DNA of 64,000 nt from Castellaniella sp049650445 (GCF_049650445.1 NZ_JBASAD010000033.1:84714-148713); one strand, 5' to 3'. Shown: positions 25,810-35,424, counted from the stretch's first letter. The notes: generated from the letters alone by a model not told the origin. Program-made: numbers and translations.

Positions 25810-27027
25810 TCAGAGCCCCGCGTTCGAGAACACCAGCGTGGCGTTGGTGCCGCCGAAACCGAAGCTGTTGGACAACGCAGTCTGGATGCGAGTCTGCGGC
25901 AGTGTTTCGCGCAGGATGTTCATGCCCTCGGCTGCCGGGTCCAGGGTGTCGATGTTGGCCGAAGCCGCAACGAAACCATGCTGCATCATCAGCAGCGTGT
26001 AGACAGCCTCGTTCACGCCCGCCGCGCCCAGCGCGTGGCCGGACAGGGACTTGGTGGAAGCGATCCAGGGCTGTTTTTCGCCGAAGACCTCGCGGATGGC
26101 CTCGAGTTCCTTGACGTCGCCCACCGGCGTGCTGGTGCCGTGGGTGTTGATGTAATCCACGTGCGTCTTCACGTCGATCAGCGCCTGGCGCATGCAGCGC
26201 ATCGCGCCCTCGCCGGACGGCGCCACCATATCGTAGCCGTCGGAGGTCGCCCCGTAACCGACGATCTCGGCCAGGATGCGGGCGCCGCGCGCCTTGGCGT
26301 GTTCGTATTCCTCGACCACCAGAATGCCGCCGCCGCCGGAGATGACGAAACCGTCACGGTCGGCGTCGTACGTGCGCGAGGCACGGTCGGGCGCATCGTT
26401 GTAGCGCGTGGACAGGGCTCCCATGGCGTCGAACATGAAGGACAGCGACCAGTGTTCTTCTTCGGCGCCGCCGGCGAACACGATGTCCTGTTTGCCCAAC
26501 TGGATCTGTTCGACCGCATTGCCGATGCAATGCGCGCTGGTGGAGCAGGCCGAACTGATGGAGTAGTTCACACCCTTGATCTGGGCACCGGTGGCCAGGC
26601 AGGCGGACACGCCGCTGGCCATGGCTTTGGTGACCATGTAAGGGCCGACGCGGCGCACACCCTTGTCGTGCAGGGTCTGGATGCCATCGTTGATCGCGGA
26701 ATGCGAGGCGCCACCGGCGCCGACGATCAGGCCGGTGCGTGGATTGGAGACCAGTTCGGGGGGCAGACCGGCGTCCTGGATGGCTTCCTGCATGGCCAGC
26801 CAGGCATAGGCGTGACCGCTGGCCATGAAGCGGCCAAGCTTGCGGTCGATCAGGTCGAGCGCGTTCAGGCGCACCGAGCCCGCCACATGCGAGCGCAGGC
26901 CCTGTTCAGCGTACTCCGGCTGGAACGTGATGCCAGAGCGCCCCTGACGCAGGCTGTCCAGAACCTCGGACTGGTTGTTGCCCAGGCTGGACACGATGCC
27001 CATGCCCGTAACGACGACACGACGCAT
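25810..27027 (-). CDS. fabB: Beta-ketoacyl-ACP synthase I
   Basis: The 405-residue condensing enzyme elongates acyl-ACP and is needed for unsaturated fatty acids. The catalytic triad is visible: Cys161 in SSACSTSAHC, His in INTHGTSTPVGD and His in SGHALGAAG. AGGAGG precedes the ATG. It follows fabA by 11 bases on the same strand, the classic fabAB operon that makes unsaturated fatty acids in proteobacteria. Confidence 0.95.
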   Translation of the reverse strand: MRRVVVTGMGIVSSLGNNQSEVLDSLRQGRSGITFQPEYAEQGLRSHVAGSVRLNALDLIDRKLGRFMASGHAYAWLAMQEAIQDAGLPPELVSNPRTGLIVGAGGASHSAINDGIQTLHDKGVRRVGPYMVTKAMASGVSACLATGAQIKGVNYSISSACSTSAHCIGNAVEQIQLGKQDIVFAGGAEEEHWSLSFMFDAMGALSTRYNDAPDRASRTYDADRDGFVISGGGGILVVEEYEHAKARGARILAEIVGYGATSDGYDMVAPSGEGAMRCMRQALIDVKTHVDYINTHGTSTPVGDVKELEAIREVFGEKQPWIASTKSLSGHALGAAGVNEAVYTLLMMQHGFVAASANIDTLDPAAEGMNILRETLPQTRIQTALSNSFGFGGTNATLVFSNAGL

Positions 27028-27038
27028 AATCGGGCCTC

Positions 27039-27551
27039 CTAGAAATTGTCCGTGCGGGTGAACAGACCCACGCGCAGATCGTGAGCGACGTAGATCTCGT
27101 GGCCGTCGACTTCCATGCGGGCGTCGGCAATGCCCATCACCAGCTTGCGCATCATGACGCGTTTCATGTCGATGGTGTAACGGACCAGCTTGCCGGTCGG
27201 CAGGACCTGGCCGGTGAATTTGACTTCACCCACGCCCAGGGCGCGGCCCCGGCCCTGGCCGCCACAGCAGCCCAGGAAAAAGCCCACCAGTTGCCACATG
27301 GCGTCCAGCCCCAGACAGCCCGGCATCACCGGATCGCCCTGGAAATGGCAGTCGAAGAACCACAGGTCGGGACGGATGTCGAGCTCGGCCACGATCTGAC
27401 CCTTGTCGTGCGCGCCGCCCTTGTCGTCGATGTGCGTGATCCGGTCGAGCATCAACATGGGCGGCAGCGGCAGTTGGGCATTGCCGGGACCAAAGAGCTC
27501 CCCGCGCCCGCAGGCCAACAGTTCGTCGTAGCTATAGCTGTTCTTTTGCAT
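27039..27551 (-). CDS. fabA: 3-hydroxydecanoyl-ACP dehydratase/isomerase
   Basis: The 170-residue hot-dog fold enzyme dehydrates 3-hydroxydecanoyl-ACP and isomerises the trans-2 to cis-3 product. Active-site residues are His69 in FFDCHFQGDPVMPG and Asp83 in LGLDAMWQ, matching E. coli His70/Asp84. The start at 27551 gives the standard N-terminus (YDELLACGRGELFG); a longer frame to 27650 lacks homology. It is the first gene of fabAB. Confidence 0.95.
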   Translation of the reverse strand: MQKNSYSYDELLACGRGELFGPGNAQLPLPPMLMLDRITHIDDKGGAHDKGQIVAELDIRPDLWFFDCHFQGDPVMPGCLGLDAMWQLVGFFLGCCGGQGRGRALGVGEVKFTGQVLPTGKLVRYTIDMKRVMMRKLVMGIADARMEVDGHEIYVAHDLRVGLFTRTDNF

Positions 27552-27646
27552 GATGTTCCGTCTGAGGTCCGCCGGATCGGCGGCCATGGCTGGCGCACGG
27601 CGCCCTACATAGGTAAGCTGGCTAGTATAACCCGATATATTTTCAG

Positions 27647-28099
27647 TCATTCACCGCCGAACCACACCGTTACCGTCCCCCGGACGAACAACGGCGGGTG
27701 ATCGTTGCCCCAGCCTTCGACCCGATGCACCAGCAGCAGCGGCCCGCTCGCCGCACGGCCATCGAAGGCCCGGGTTTCGACGGATCGGCCCTCCAGCGGC
27801 ACGCACGGCCCCTGCTCCGATCCCCAGCACAACCGGGTGGAGACACGGGCGGTGCCGTTGTAATCCCGCGAAGCATAGACCCCGGCGATGCGAGCAGAGA
27901 CCGGCACCGCCGGACCCCGAGGTCCTGGTTCATATAGGACCGACACCGCCCGGCCCTGCGCCTGCAGGCCCTGGCTGACCTGGTCCCGCGTCCAGGCCCG
28001 ATCGCCGGCCCAGGCTGCGGCTGCGGCGGCCAGGATCAGCATCGCCGCCGCCATCACCGCGCTGCGTGGAACCCGGCCCGCACGCCTCACGGAGCGCAT
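27647..28099 (-). CDS. FlhE-like exported protein
   Basis: The 150-residue protein has a signal peptide or anchor (AVMAAAMLILAAAAAAWAG). The mature part has ARIAGVYASRDYNGTARVST, a Cys pair (LCWGSEQGPCVPLEG), TRAFDGRAASGPLLL and a C-terminal beta-rich FVRGTVTVWF. The two-Cys spacing and the CVPL/TRAF/ASGPL pattern resemble FlhE, a periplasmic flagellar protein usually encoded after flhBA. No flhBA lies here; it sits behind a chemoreceptor gene. GGAGGGAGG precedes the ATG at 28099. The FlhE label is tentative. Confidence 0.55.
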   Translation of the reverse strand: MRSVRRAGRVPRSAVMAAAMLILAAAAAAWAGDRAWTRDQVSQGLQAQGRAVSVLYEPGPRGPAVPVSARIAGVYASRDYNGTARVSTRLCWGSEQGPCVPLEGRSVETRAFDGRAASGPLLLVHRVEGWGNDHPPLFVRGTVTVWFGGE

Positions 28100-28143
28100 G
28101 CCTCCCTCCTTGGCGCTGCACACCGTCTCCTTGACCCGCACAC

Positions 28144-29745
28144 TCATGTCTGCGGCAAGGCGGGCGCGCCCGGCCCGCTCAATTGGAAGACGCCGACAGC
28201 CCGGTTCAGGCCGTTCATCTGGTCATTCAGCGAGTGGGCCGCCGTGCCCGCCTCGACCACCAGCGCGGCGTTCTGCTGTGTCACCTGGTCCATCTGACCG
28301 ATGGCCAGATTGATTTGCTCGATGCCGGAGGCCTGCTCACGACTGGCCAGCGTGATTTCCGACATGATGTCGGCCACCCGCTGGACGCTGGAGACGACAT
28401 CGGTCATGATCTGACCCGCACCGTTGGCCAGCTCCGCACCCGCCTGAATCTTCTGCACGGTGGAATCGATGAGGCCACGGATTTCCTTGGCGGCGTTCGA
28501 GGACCGCTGCGCCAGCGCGCGAACCTCGGAGGCCACCACCGCAAAGCCCTTGCCCTGTTCGCCGGCGCGGGCGGCCTCGACCGCCGCATTCAACGCCAGG
28601 ATATTGGTCTGGAAGGCAATACTGTCGATCACCCCGACGATCTCGGACATCTGCCGCGTCGAGGCATTGACCTCGCCCATGGTCCCGACCACCCGGGAAA
28701 CGGTCTGGCCGCCCCGCGAGGCGACCTCGGACGCCGTGGATGCCAGCATGTTGGCCTGCTGGGCGTTGGCCGCATTGTGACCCACCGTGCTGGTGATCTG
28801 CTCCATGCTGGCGGCGGTTTCCTGCAGCGAGGCGGCCTGCTGCTCGGTGCGCGCCGACAGATCCAGGTTGCCATTGACGATCTGACCGACGGACTGGCCG
28901 ATCCACTCGGTGCCCTGGCGGACCTGAGCCACCGCCTGGGCGATGCCGTCATGCATGAGCCGCATGGCGTGCATCAGGCTGGTCTGGTCCCCGGGGCGGA
29001 CCGGAATGTCCATGCGCAGGTCGCCTTGCGACATGCGGTCCGCGATCTGGATGACGGCATCGGGTTCGCCGCCCAGTTGGCGCACCAGGCGGCGCGACAG
29101 CGTCGCGCCCAGCACCAGCAGGATGAGCGCCAGAATGGCCGCCACCAGCGCAAAACCGCCGGCCTGCCGCCAGACGACCGCATCAACCGTATCCAGATAC
29201 ACACCTGAACCCAGTATCCAGCCCCAGGGCGCGAATTCCCGAACATAGGAAACCTTGCTCACGGGTTCATCGACCCCCGGCTTGGGCCACAGGTAGAACA
29301 CGTAGCCGTCGTGCGTCGGACTGGCCTTGACGGTATCCACGAAAGCCACGAACAGCTTCAGGCCGGTCGGATCCTGCATCCCCGACAGGTCCTTGCCTTC
29401 GAGTTCGGGCTTGATCGGGTGCATCACCATGCGCGGCACCATGTCATTGATCCAGAAATATTCCTGGCCGCCATAGCGCATGCCGCGAATGGCGGCCATG
29501 GCCTGATCCTTGGCCTGATCCTGGGTCAGCGCGCCGGTTTCCGCCTGATGATGGTAATAAGAGATCACCCCGTAGGCCGTTTCGGTGGCCTGGCGCGCGC
29601 CAATCTGGCGTTCCTGCAGCAGAGCACCTCGCTCCATCCACAGCAAGGACGCCGTCAGCACGACGATCCCGACAATCGCCACCAGGGTGAACAGGGCAAA
29701 TTTGAACGCGGTCGTGCGCGTCCAGGCCTGCAATGACCGTGACAT
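28144..29745 (-). CDS. Methyl-accepting chemotaxis protein with Cache sensor
   Basis: The 533-residue chemoreceptor has an N-terminal helix (ALFTLVAIVGIVVLTASLL), a periplasmic single-Cache domain (YGGQEYFWINDMVPRMVMHP; GWILGSGVYLDTVD), a second helix near residue 205, HAMP, and a long coiled-coil signalling domain. The kinase-contacting tip is the conserved hairpin (IDSIAFQTNILALNAAVEAA). There is no NWETF-type C-terminal pentapeptide, so it probably relies on other receptors for CheR/CheB tethering. The ATG at 29745 has AGAGGA upstream. Cache receptors of this type often sense small carboxylates, but the ligand is unknown. Confidence 0.92.
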   Translation of the reverse strand: MSRSLQAWTRTTAFKFALFTLVAIVGIVVLTASLLWMERGALLQERQIGARQATETAYGVISYYHHQAETGALTQDQAKDQAMAAIRGMRYGGQEYFWINDMVPRMVMHPIKPELEGKDLSGMQDPTGLKLFVAFVDTVKASPTHDGYVFYLWPKPGVDEPVSKVSYVREFAPWGWILGSGVYLDTVDAVVWRQAGGFALVAAILALILLVLGATLSRRLVRQLGGEPDAVIQIADRMSQGDLRMDIPVRPGDQTSLMHAMRLMHDGIAQAVAQVRQGTEWIGQSVGQIVNGNLDLSARTEQQAASLQETAASMEQITSTVGHNAANAQQANMLASTASEVASRGGQTVSRVVGTMGEVNASTRQMSEIVGVIDSIAFQTNILALNAAVEAARAGEQGKGFAVVASEVRALAQRSSNAAKEIRGLIDSTVQKIQAGAELANGAGQIMTDVVSSVQRVADIMSEITLASREQASGIEQINLAIGQMDQVTQQNAALVVEAGTAAHSLNDQMNGLNRAVGVFQLSGPGAPALPQT

Positions 29746-29926
29746 GATTTTTCCTCTTCGAGTGCCCGCCAACCTGATGCGCCCATCCGCTTGCTTGGGA
29801 CGGCCGCTGGCGGATCACAGCGCGGTCGCGAAATCAGTATACGATTGGAGGAATTTCATCAAGCCGCCGAAAAAAGGCCATATCCCGGGATTTTCCATAC
29901 CAGCCGATCCCGCCGACTCTACACCC

Positions 29927-30691
29927 ATGTGCATCGCCTACCTGTCTCTGGGGGACCCTGACTGGCCCCTGCTGATCGCCGCCAATCGCGACGAATTCCA
30001 CGCCCGGCCGACCCGGGCGGCCGGCCCCTGGTCCACAGCCCCGCATCTGATCGCCGGCCAGGATCTGCAAGGCGGCGGCACCTGGCTGGGGGCGACCGCC
30101 AACGGCCGCCATGCGCTGCTGACCAACTACCGCGAACCCGGGCATCCCGTGCCGCCCGGCGCTCCGTCGCGCGGCCTGCTGGTGCGTGATTTTCTACTCA
30201 GCGAAGACGAACCCGCCGGCTGGATCACCACGATCGCCGCCCGGGCGAACGACTGGGCGGGCTTCAATCTGATCGTGGGCGACGCGCGCCAGACCTGGTA
30301 CCTGGGCAACCGGGACCCCGCCCGCGCCCCGCGCCGGCTGGCACCCGGCCGCTACGTCCTGTCCAACCACCTGCTCGACACCCCCTGGCCCAAGGCCGCG
30401 CGTCTGCGCGCTGCGCTGGATGCCCTGCCGCCTGCGACCTGGGCGCCCGCACCCGAACAGGTCCTTGAGCGGCTGCGCGACACCACCCCCGCCGAAGATG
30501 CGCGGCTGCCCGCCACCGGCCTGGGCCTGGAGCTCGAGCGCCTGCTGAGCAGCCCCTTCATCATCAGCCCGGACTATGGCACCCGCTGCTCGACGGTGCT
30601 GGTCAGGGCCGCCGACGGCCGGACCTTTTTCTGTGAACAGGGCTACGACGTCACGGGGCGCCCGCAGGAACGCCACGACTGGTGGCTATAA
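29927..30691 (+). CDS. NRDE/TANGO2-family protein
   Basis: The 254-residue protein has the family's N-terminal MCIAYLSLG with Cys2, then IAANRDEFHARPT containing the NRDE motif, GGTWLGATANGRHALLTNYR and a C-terminal TRCSTVLV strand. It has an N-terminal-nucleophile-like fold in predictions for this family; human TANGO2 has been linked to heme and lipid handling, but the bacterial role is unsettled. The ATG at 29927 makes Cys2 the second residue, as in the family. Confidence 0.88.
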   Translation: MCIAYLSLGDPDWPLLIAANRDEFHARPTRAAGPWSTAPHLIAGQDLQGGGTWLGATANGRHALLTNYREPGHPVPPGAPSRGLLVRDFLLSEDEPAGWITTIAARANDWAGFNLIVGDARQTWYLGNRDPARAPRRLAPGRYVLSNHLLDTPWPKAARLRAALDALPPATWAPAPEQVLERLRDTTPAEDARLPATGLGLELERLLSSPFIISPDYGTRCSTVLVRAADGRTFFCEQGYDVTGRPQERHDWWL

Positions 30692-30774
30692 GCCGCACGG
30701 CGTGCGCCCCGCCAGGACGGACGCCCCGGGGTGCGCGCTAAAATGCTGCTTTTCACACCCCACAGGAAATCCCC

Positions 30775-31230
30775 ATGAGCACCGGGCTCGCCAGCCAGAT
30801 ATCCGACGCCGTCAAGGCCGCCATGCGCGCACACGACAGCCTCCGCCTGGGCACCCTGCGGCTGCTGCAAGCCGCCATCAAACAGAAGGCCGTGGACGAG
30901 CGCATCGAACCCGATGACGCCTCGATCCTGGTCATCATCGAAAAACAGGTCAAACAGCGCCGCGAATCGATCGCCGCATTCGAGTCCGCCGGCCGCACCG
31001 ACAGCGCCAACCAGGAACGCGCCGAAATGGACATCCTGAAGGAATTCCTGCCCCAGGGCGCCACGCCCGAGGAAATTGCGGCCGCCATCGATGCCGCCTT
31101 CGCCCAGGCTGCCAGCCAGGGACAGCAAGGCGGCGCCGCCATGGGCGCGATCATGGCCCAACTGAAAAAGGCGCTGGCCGGCCGCGCCGACATGGCCGCC
31201 GTATCGGCACAGGTCCGCGCCCGCCTATAG
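30775..31230 (+). CDS. GatB/YqeY domain protein
   Basis: The 151-residue YqeY-type protein consists of the tRNA-binding helical domain also found at the end of GatB: ISDAVKAAMRAHDSLRLGTL, RRESIAAFESAGRTD, EMDILKEFLPQGATPEE and AIMAQLKKALAGRADM. It is often placed between rpsU and dnaG or alone. The molecular role is unknown; an aid to tRNA-dependent amidation or tRNA quality control is inferred from the domain. AGGAAA precedes the ATG. Confidence 0.92.
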   Translation: MSTGLASQISDAVKAAMRAHDSLRLGTLRLLQAAIKQKAVDERIEPDDASILVIIEKQVKQRRESIAAFESAGRTDSANQERAEMDILKEFLPQGATPEEIAAAIDAAFAQAASQGQQGGAAMGAIMAQLKKALAGRADMAAVSAQVRARL

Positions 31231-31243
31231 CCCCGGGCCCGGA

Positions 31244-31290
31244 TTCAACCGGATCACGTCGTTGGTTCGCCTCGTGATCCGGCTGAATTT
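31244..31290. terminator. Bidirectional terminator-like hairpin
   Basis: CCGGATCACG (31249-31258) pairs with CGTGATCCGG (31273-31282), extended by four more base pairs after one mismatch (TTCA/TGAA), ending in ATTT. It separates the convergent YqeY-like gene and the flavin oxidoreductase. Confidence 0.7.
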
Positions 31291-32288
31291 CAGCCGGCCG
31301 AGGCGGTCGGTTCCAGAGTCTGCCCGGCCCTGATGCGCTGGACCAGATCGGGATTGCGAACGAACGAGCGGCCGAAGGCGACCGCCTCGCCCCGCCCCGC
31401 CTGGACGGCGCGCAGCGCAGAATCAGGATCGTAGCCCTCGTTCAGCACCAGCGCGCCGCTGAAGGCGTCGCGGATCACCGGGGCCAGCGCATCCGCACCC
31501 TCGTGTTCGCGCACGCAAATGAATGCGGTGCGCCGCTGGCCCAGTTCGCGGGCCACGTGACGGTACAGCGCCACCGGATCCGAATCCCGCATATCGTAGC
31601 GGTCGTCGCGCGGCGACAGATGCACCCCGACGCGCCCCGCCCCCCAGATGCCGGCACAGGCATCGACGATTTCCAGCAGGAAGCGGCTGCGCTTGCACAC
31701 CGTGCCGCCATAATCGTCCTGACGGCCATTGGAGCCATCGTGCAAAAACTGATCGATCAGATAACCGTCACCGGCGTGCACTTCGACCCCGTCGAATTCC
31801 GCCAGCCAGGCGTGGCGGGCCGCCTGTTCGAAATCCGCAATCACGCGCCGGATCTCATCGAGCCGCAGGCTGCGCGGCACGACAAAGCCCCCGGCCTGCA
31901 GGCACGGGCCCCGTCCACAGGCAATGGCGCTGGGCGCCACGGGCATCTCGCCCGACAGGTATTCCGGGTCTGACACCCGGCCGGCATGCCACAACTGCAG
32001 AACGATGCGCCCGCCGCGCCGATGCACGGCGTCCGTCACCGCCCGCCAGCCCTGGGCCTGGGTAGAGTTCCAGATGCCCGCCATGTTGGGATGCCCGACA
32101 CCCAGCGGCGACACCGAGGCCGCCCCGGCCAGGATCAGGCCCGCGTCGGCGCGCTGAGTGTAAAACGCGCGCATGCCATCATCGGGTACGCGGCACTGCG
32201 CAGGCCATGCCCCCGCCGACGGCGCCATCACGATACGGTTGGGCAGTTCGATTTCACCCAGCCTGACCGGATCGAACAAACTTGTCAT
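31290..32288 (-). CDS. Old yellow enzyme family NADH:flavin oxidoreductase
   Basis: The 332-residue FMN-dependent ene-reductase is of the NemA/OYE type, which reduces activated C=C bonds or nitro compounds with NAD(P)H. Visible motifs are SLFDPVRLGEIELPNRIVMA, the active-site region IVLQLWHAGRVSDP, FDGVEVHAGDGYLIDQFLHD and GSNGRQDDYGG, and FGRSFVRNPDL. I chose the ATG at 32288 by homology (MTSLFDP start), although no strong ribosome binding site precedes it; an in-frame ATG lies at 32333. It is divergent from the potassium-uptake genes. Confidence 0.88.
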   Translation of the reverse strand: MTSLFDPVRLGEIELPNRIVMAPSAGAWPAQCRVPDDGMRAFYTQRADAGLILAGAASVSPLGVGHPNMAGIWNSTQAQGWRAVTDAVHRRGGRIVLQLWHAGRVSDPEYLSGEMPVAPSAIACGRGPCLQAGGFVVPRSLRLDEIRRVIADFEQAARHAWLAEFDGVEVHAGDGYLIDQFLHDGSNGRQDDYGGTVCKRSRFLLEIVDACAGIWGAGRVGVHLSPRDDRYDMRDSDPVALYRHVARELGQRRTAFICVREHEGADALAPVIRDAFSGALVLNEGYDPDSALRAVQAGRGEAVAFGRSFVRNPDLVQRIRAGQTLEPTASAG

Positions 32289-32455
32289 ATCATGCGGGAA
32301 AAAGCGGGGCTGATTCAGCGCATGTTCTGTCATGATTTGCTGCAATGCACCATCCAGATATTAAATTCACATAAAAATCCATCAGGGTTTTTACCAGATT
32401 TTCCAGCCCTTGACCATCGCGGAAACGCTATCCGGGACATGCATAAAGGAACACC

Positions 32456-33112
32456 ATGGGACAATTCGCCGTCATCGGACTCGGTCGCTTCGGCAGCGCC
32501 ACCTCGCTGGAACTGATGCGGCTGGGCCATTCGGTCCTGGGCGTGGACGCCGATGGCCGAGTCGTCGATCAGATGGCCGACAAGCTGACCCGTGCCGCCA
32601 TCGCCGACGTCACCGACCGCGACACCCTGGCCGAACTGGGCCTGGCCGAGTACGACGTGGTGCTGGTCGCCATCGGCGAAGATCTGCAGGCCAGCCTGGT
32701 CTGCACCGTGCACCTGAAGGCGTTGGGCGTCAAGGTCCTGTGGGTGAAGGCGTCCTCACGCGCACACCATCTGATCCTGGCCAAGCTGGGCGCCAGCCGC
32801 ATCATCCATCCGGAAGATGAAATGGGCATTCGCATCGCCCAGGTGCTCAGCTACCCCATGGTCAACGACTACATCTCCCTGGGCAATGGAGATTTCGTGG
32901 TCGAAATCGAAGCCAGCGCGAAACTGGACGGCCACACCCTGGGCGACGCCCTGACCACCGAACCGCCGGGCGCCATCCACGCCCTGGCCGTCAAGCGCAA
33001 GGGCGAGACCACCGTGCACCCCTCCCATCAGTTCGTGGTACGCGCCAAGGACACCCTGATTCTGTTCGGTCCGCTTCATTACCTGAAAATCGCAGCGCCC
33101 AAACTGAGCTGA
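32456..33112 (+). CDS. Potassium uptake regulatory subunit, TrkA/KtrA type
   Basis: The 218-residue cytoplasmic RCK protein has a Rossmann fold GLGRFGSATSLELMRLGHSV binding nucleotide (NAD/ATP), the conserved VVLVAIGEDLQASL and HPEDEMGIRIAQVL, followed by an RCK-C domain. One RCK unit (about 220 residues) matches KtrA/KtrC rather than the double-unit E. coli TrkA. It gates the membrane subunit encoded 66 bases downstream. GGAACACC precedes the ATG. Confidence 0.92.
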   Translation: MGQFAVIGLGRFGSATSLELMRLGHSVLGVDADGRVVDQMADKLTRAAIADVTDRDTLAELGLAEYDVVLVAIGEDLQASLVCTVHLKALGVKVLWVKASSRAHHLILAKLGASRIIHPEDEMGIRIAQVLSYPMVNDYISLGNGDFVVEIEASAKLDGHTLGDALTTEPPGAIHALAVKRKGETTVHPSHQFVVRAKDTLILFGPLHYLKIAAPKLS

Positions 33113-33178
33113 CACCCCGTTTCTGCGCCTCCTTGTTTCGATCTGCATGACCCCGTCCCTCGACCGCCCCGACTGAGC

Positions 33179-34543
33179 ATGACCCGCTTCACCATCCACC
33201 CGCTGCAGGCCTACCGCCAGGCGCGCCACACCGGCCAGTTGCAGGCCAGTCCGCCCGCCGTCCTGGCCGGCAGCTTCCTCGTCCTGATCCTGATCGGGAC
33301 CGTGCTGCTGTCTCTGCCGATCGCGCAACGCCACCCCTTCGGCGTGTTCGAGGCGCTGTTCACCGCCACCTCCGCAGTCACCGTCACCGGCCTGATGCTG
33401 ATCGACCCTGCCCTGGACCTGAGCTTCTTCGGCCAGGCCGTGCTGCTGGCCCTGGTACAGATCGGCGGCATCGGCTTCGTCACCTTTGCCATCATCGCCA
33501 CTCTGACCCTGGGCAAGCGCGTCAGCCTGAAATACCAGGCCCTGGCGCTGGAAGCCTTCAATCAGACCAGCGTCTTGCGCATCCGCCAGACGGCGTTGAC
33601 GGTGCTGAAATTTTCCCTGGCGATCGAAGGCGCAGCCATCCTGATCCTGACCCTCTGGTGGTGGCGCCACGACGACCTGGGACATGCCTTTCTGCTGGCC
33701 GGGTTCCATGCCGTCTCCGCCTTCAACAACGCCGGCCTGTCGCTGTTTCCCGGCAGCCTGGCCAGCTTCGTCGGCGACCCGGTCACCACCTTCGTCATGA
33801 CCGGCTGCATCATCCTGGGCGGGCTGGGCTTCAGCGTACTGGCGGATATCAACCAAAAACGCAGTTGGTCGACGCTGGCCTACTACACACGGCTGATGCT
33901 GATCGGCACGCTGATCCTGAATCTGGTCGGCCTTGCGCTGTTCTGGCTGATCGAGGCGCACAATCCCCACACCCTGGGCGCGCTGCCGACCGCCAGCCAG
34001 GGCCTGGCGGCCTGGACCCAGGTCGTCGCATCGCGCACGGCCGGCTTCGCCAGTGTGGACGTCGATCAGTTGCACGACAGCTCGCGCTTTTTGCTCACCG
34101 GCCTGATGTTCATCGGCGGGGGGTCGCTGTCCACCGCCAGCGGCATCAAGCTCGCCACCTTCATCGTCCTGCTGGCCGTGGTCCGAGCCTACATCCTGCA
34201 GCGCAAAGAAGTCGTGCTGATGCACCGCGCCATCGCCCCCGAGACCATCCAGAAGGCCCTGGCCCTGATGATGGTGTCGGGCCTGCTGGTCTGCCTGGGC
34301 ATCTTCCTGGTCAGCCTGTTCGAAAGCCTGCCCTTCATCGCCGTGGTCATGGAAGTGATGGCGGCCTTCAGCACCACCGGCATCAGCCCCGACCTGACCC
34401 GCACCCTGAGACTGCCCAGCCAGATCATCCTGATGCTGCTGATGTTCATCGGCCGCCTGGGCCCCCTGACCCTGGTCTACAGCCTCGGCACACAGCGCCG
34501 CAGCCGGGTGCGCTACCCCGAAACGGTGGTGCAGATAGGGTGA
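33179..34543 (+). CDS. Potassium uptake membrane subunit, TrkH/KtrB family
   Basis: The 454-residue membrane protein is built from four M1-P-M2 repeats. The selectivity-filter-like turns are recognisable: TSAVTVTGLML, AFNNAGLSLF, RTAGFASVDV and STTGISPDL, with GGGSLSTASGIKLATF between the third and fourth repeats. It forms the K+ pathway with the RCK subunit upstream. KtrB-type size and a KtrA-type partner point to a Ktr system, probably Na+-coupled by analogy. Confidence 0.92.
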   Translation: MTRFTIHPLQAYRQARHTGQLQASPPAVLAGSFLVLILIGTVLLSLPIAQRHPFGVFEALFTATSAVTVTGLMLIDPALDLSFFGQAVLLALVQIGGIGFVTFAIIATLTLGKRVSLKYQALALEAFNQTSVLRIRQTALTVLKFSLAIEGAAILILTLWWWRHDDLGHAFLLAGFHAVSAFNNAGLSLFPGSLASFVGDPVTTFVMTGCIILGGLGFSVLADINQKRSWSTLAYYTRLMLIGTLILNLVGLALFWLIEAHNPHTLGALPTASQGLAAWTQVVASRTAGFASVDVDQLHDSSRFLLTGLMFIGGGSLSTASGIKLATFIVLLAVVRAYILQRKEVVLMHRAIAPETIQKALALMMVSGLLVCLGIFLVSLFESLPFIAVVMEVMAAFSTTGISPDLTRTLRLPSQIILMLLMFIGRLGPLTLVYSLGTQRRSRVRYPETVVQIG

Positions 34544-34608
34544 ATCTCTTCCTGATGTACTACTATTGCTTTTTCTCTCAGTCCCAACCTTTCATTAGGA
34601 TTCCGTCC

Positions 34609-35424
34609 ATGGTGATTACCATCGCACGTCAAGCGGCACTGTGCGCCGCTTTGGGCCTTGCCGGCCTGGCCACCACGGCTTCGGCCGCCACCCTGAAAAT
34701 CGGCACCGAGGGCGGCTACCCGCCCTGGAGCATGGTGGATGCCAACGGCAAGGTCACCGGCTTCGACGCCGACGTTGGTCAAGCCCTGTGCAAGAAACTC
34801 GACATGAAATGCCGCTTCGTGGTCCAGGCTTTCGACAGCCTGATCCCCGCTCTGCAGGCTGACCGCTTCGACCTGGTGATCTCCGGCATGTCCGTCACCG
34901 CCGAACGCGCCAAAGTCATCTCCTTCAGCCTGCCCTACGCGACGGAAGACTCCGCCTTCGTGCTGCCCAAGGACAACGCCCTGCTGAAGGCCGCCGACTC
35001 CAAGGCGCTGATGGCCGGCCTGGCGGGCAAGACGGTCGGCGTGCAAAGCGGCACCACCCAAGGCGCCTACCTGCAGAAATACGCCCCGGACATGAAGCTC
35101 AAGACCTACGAGACCCAGGACCAGATGCAGATGGACCTGTCGGCCGGCCGCCTGGATGCGACCTTCTCCGAAGTCACCCCGCAAAGCCAGTTCCTGGACA
35201 CCACCGGCAAGGGCAAATTCGCCCTGGCCGATGCGGTGATCAAGAGCAGCGCCGACCCGGACATCCTGGGCCTGGGCATCGGAGCCGGCATCAACCAGAA
35301 AAACACCGAGCTGAAGGCCAAGGTGGACAAGGCCCTGTGCGAACTGATCGCCGACGGCACCATCAAGTCCTCCAGCACCAAGTGGTTCGGCGTCGATCTG
35401 TCCAACTACGCCGCCTGCAAGTAA
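34609..35424 (+). CDS. Polar amino acid ABC transporter periplasmic binding protein
   Basis: The 271-residue SBP family 3 protein has signal peptide residues 1-26 (ending TTASAA). The mature part begins TLKIGTEGGYPPWSMVDANG, followed by GFDADVGQALC, FDLVISGMSVTAERAKVI and VQSGTTQGAYLQKYAP. The closest relatives bind Lys/Arg/Orn/His (HisJ/ArtJ group). Two Cys pairs may form disulfides. TAGGA precedes the ATG. It is followed by two permease genes after a terminator-like hairpin that would favour surplus binding protein. Confidence 0.92.
   Translation: MVITIARQAALCAALGLAGLATTASAATLKIGTEGGYPPWSMVDANGKVTGFDADVGQALCKKLDMKCRFVVQAFDSLIPALQADRFDLVISGMSVTAERAKVISFSLPYATEDSAFVLPKDNALLKAADSKALMAGLAGKTVGVQSGTTQGAYLQKYAPDMKLKTYETQDQMQMDLSAGRLDATFSEVTPQSQFLDTTGKGKFALADAVIKSSADPDILGLGIGAGINQKNTELKAKVDKALCELIADGTIKSSSTKWFGVDLSNYAACK

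Noticed and set aside
32756..34225. A 489-codon frame antisense to the Trk/Ktr genes
   Set aside because: Gln- and Asp-rich shadow of a membrane protein gene.
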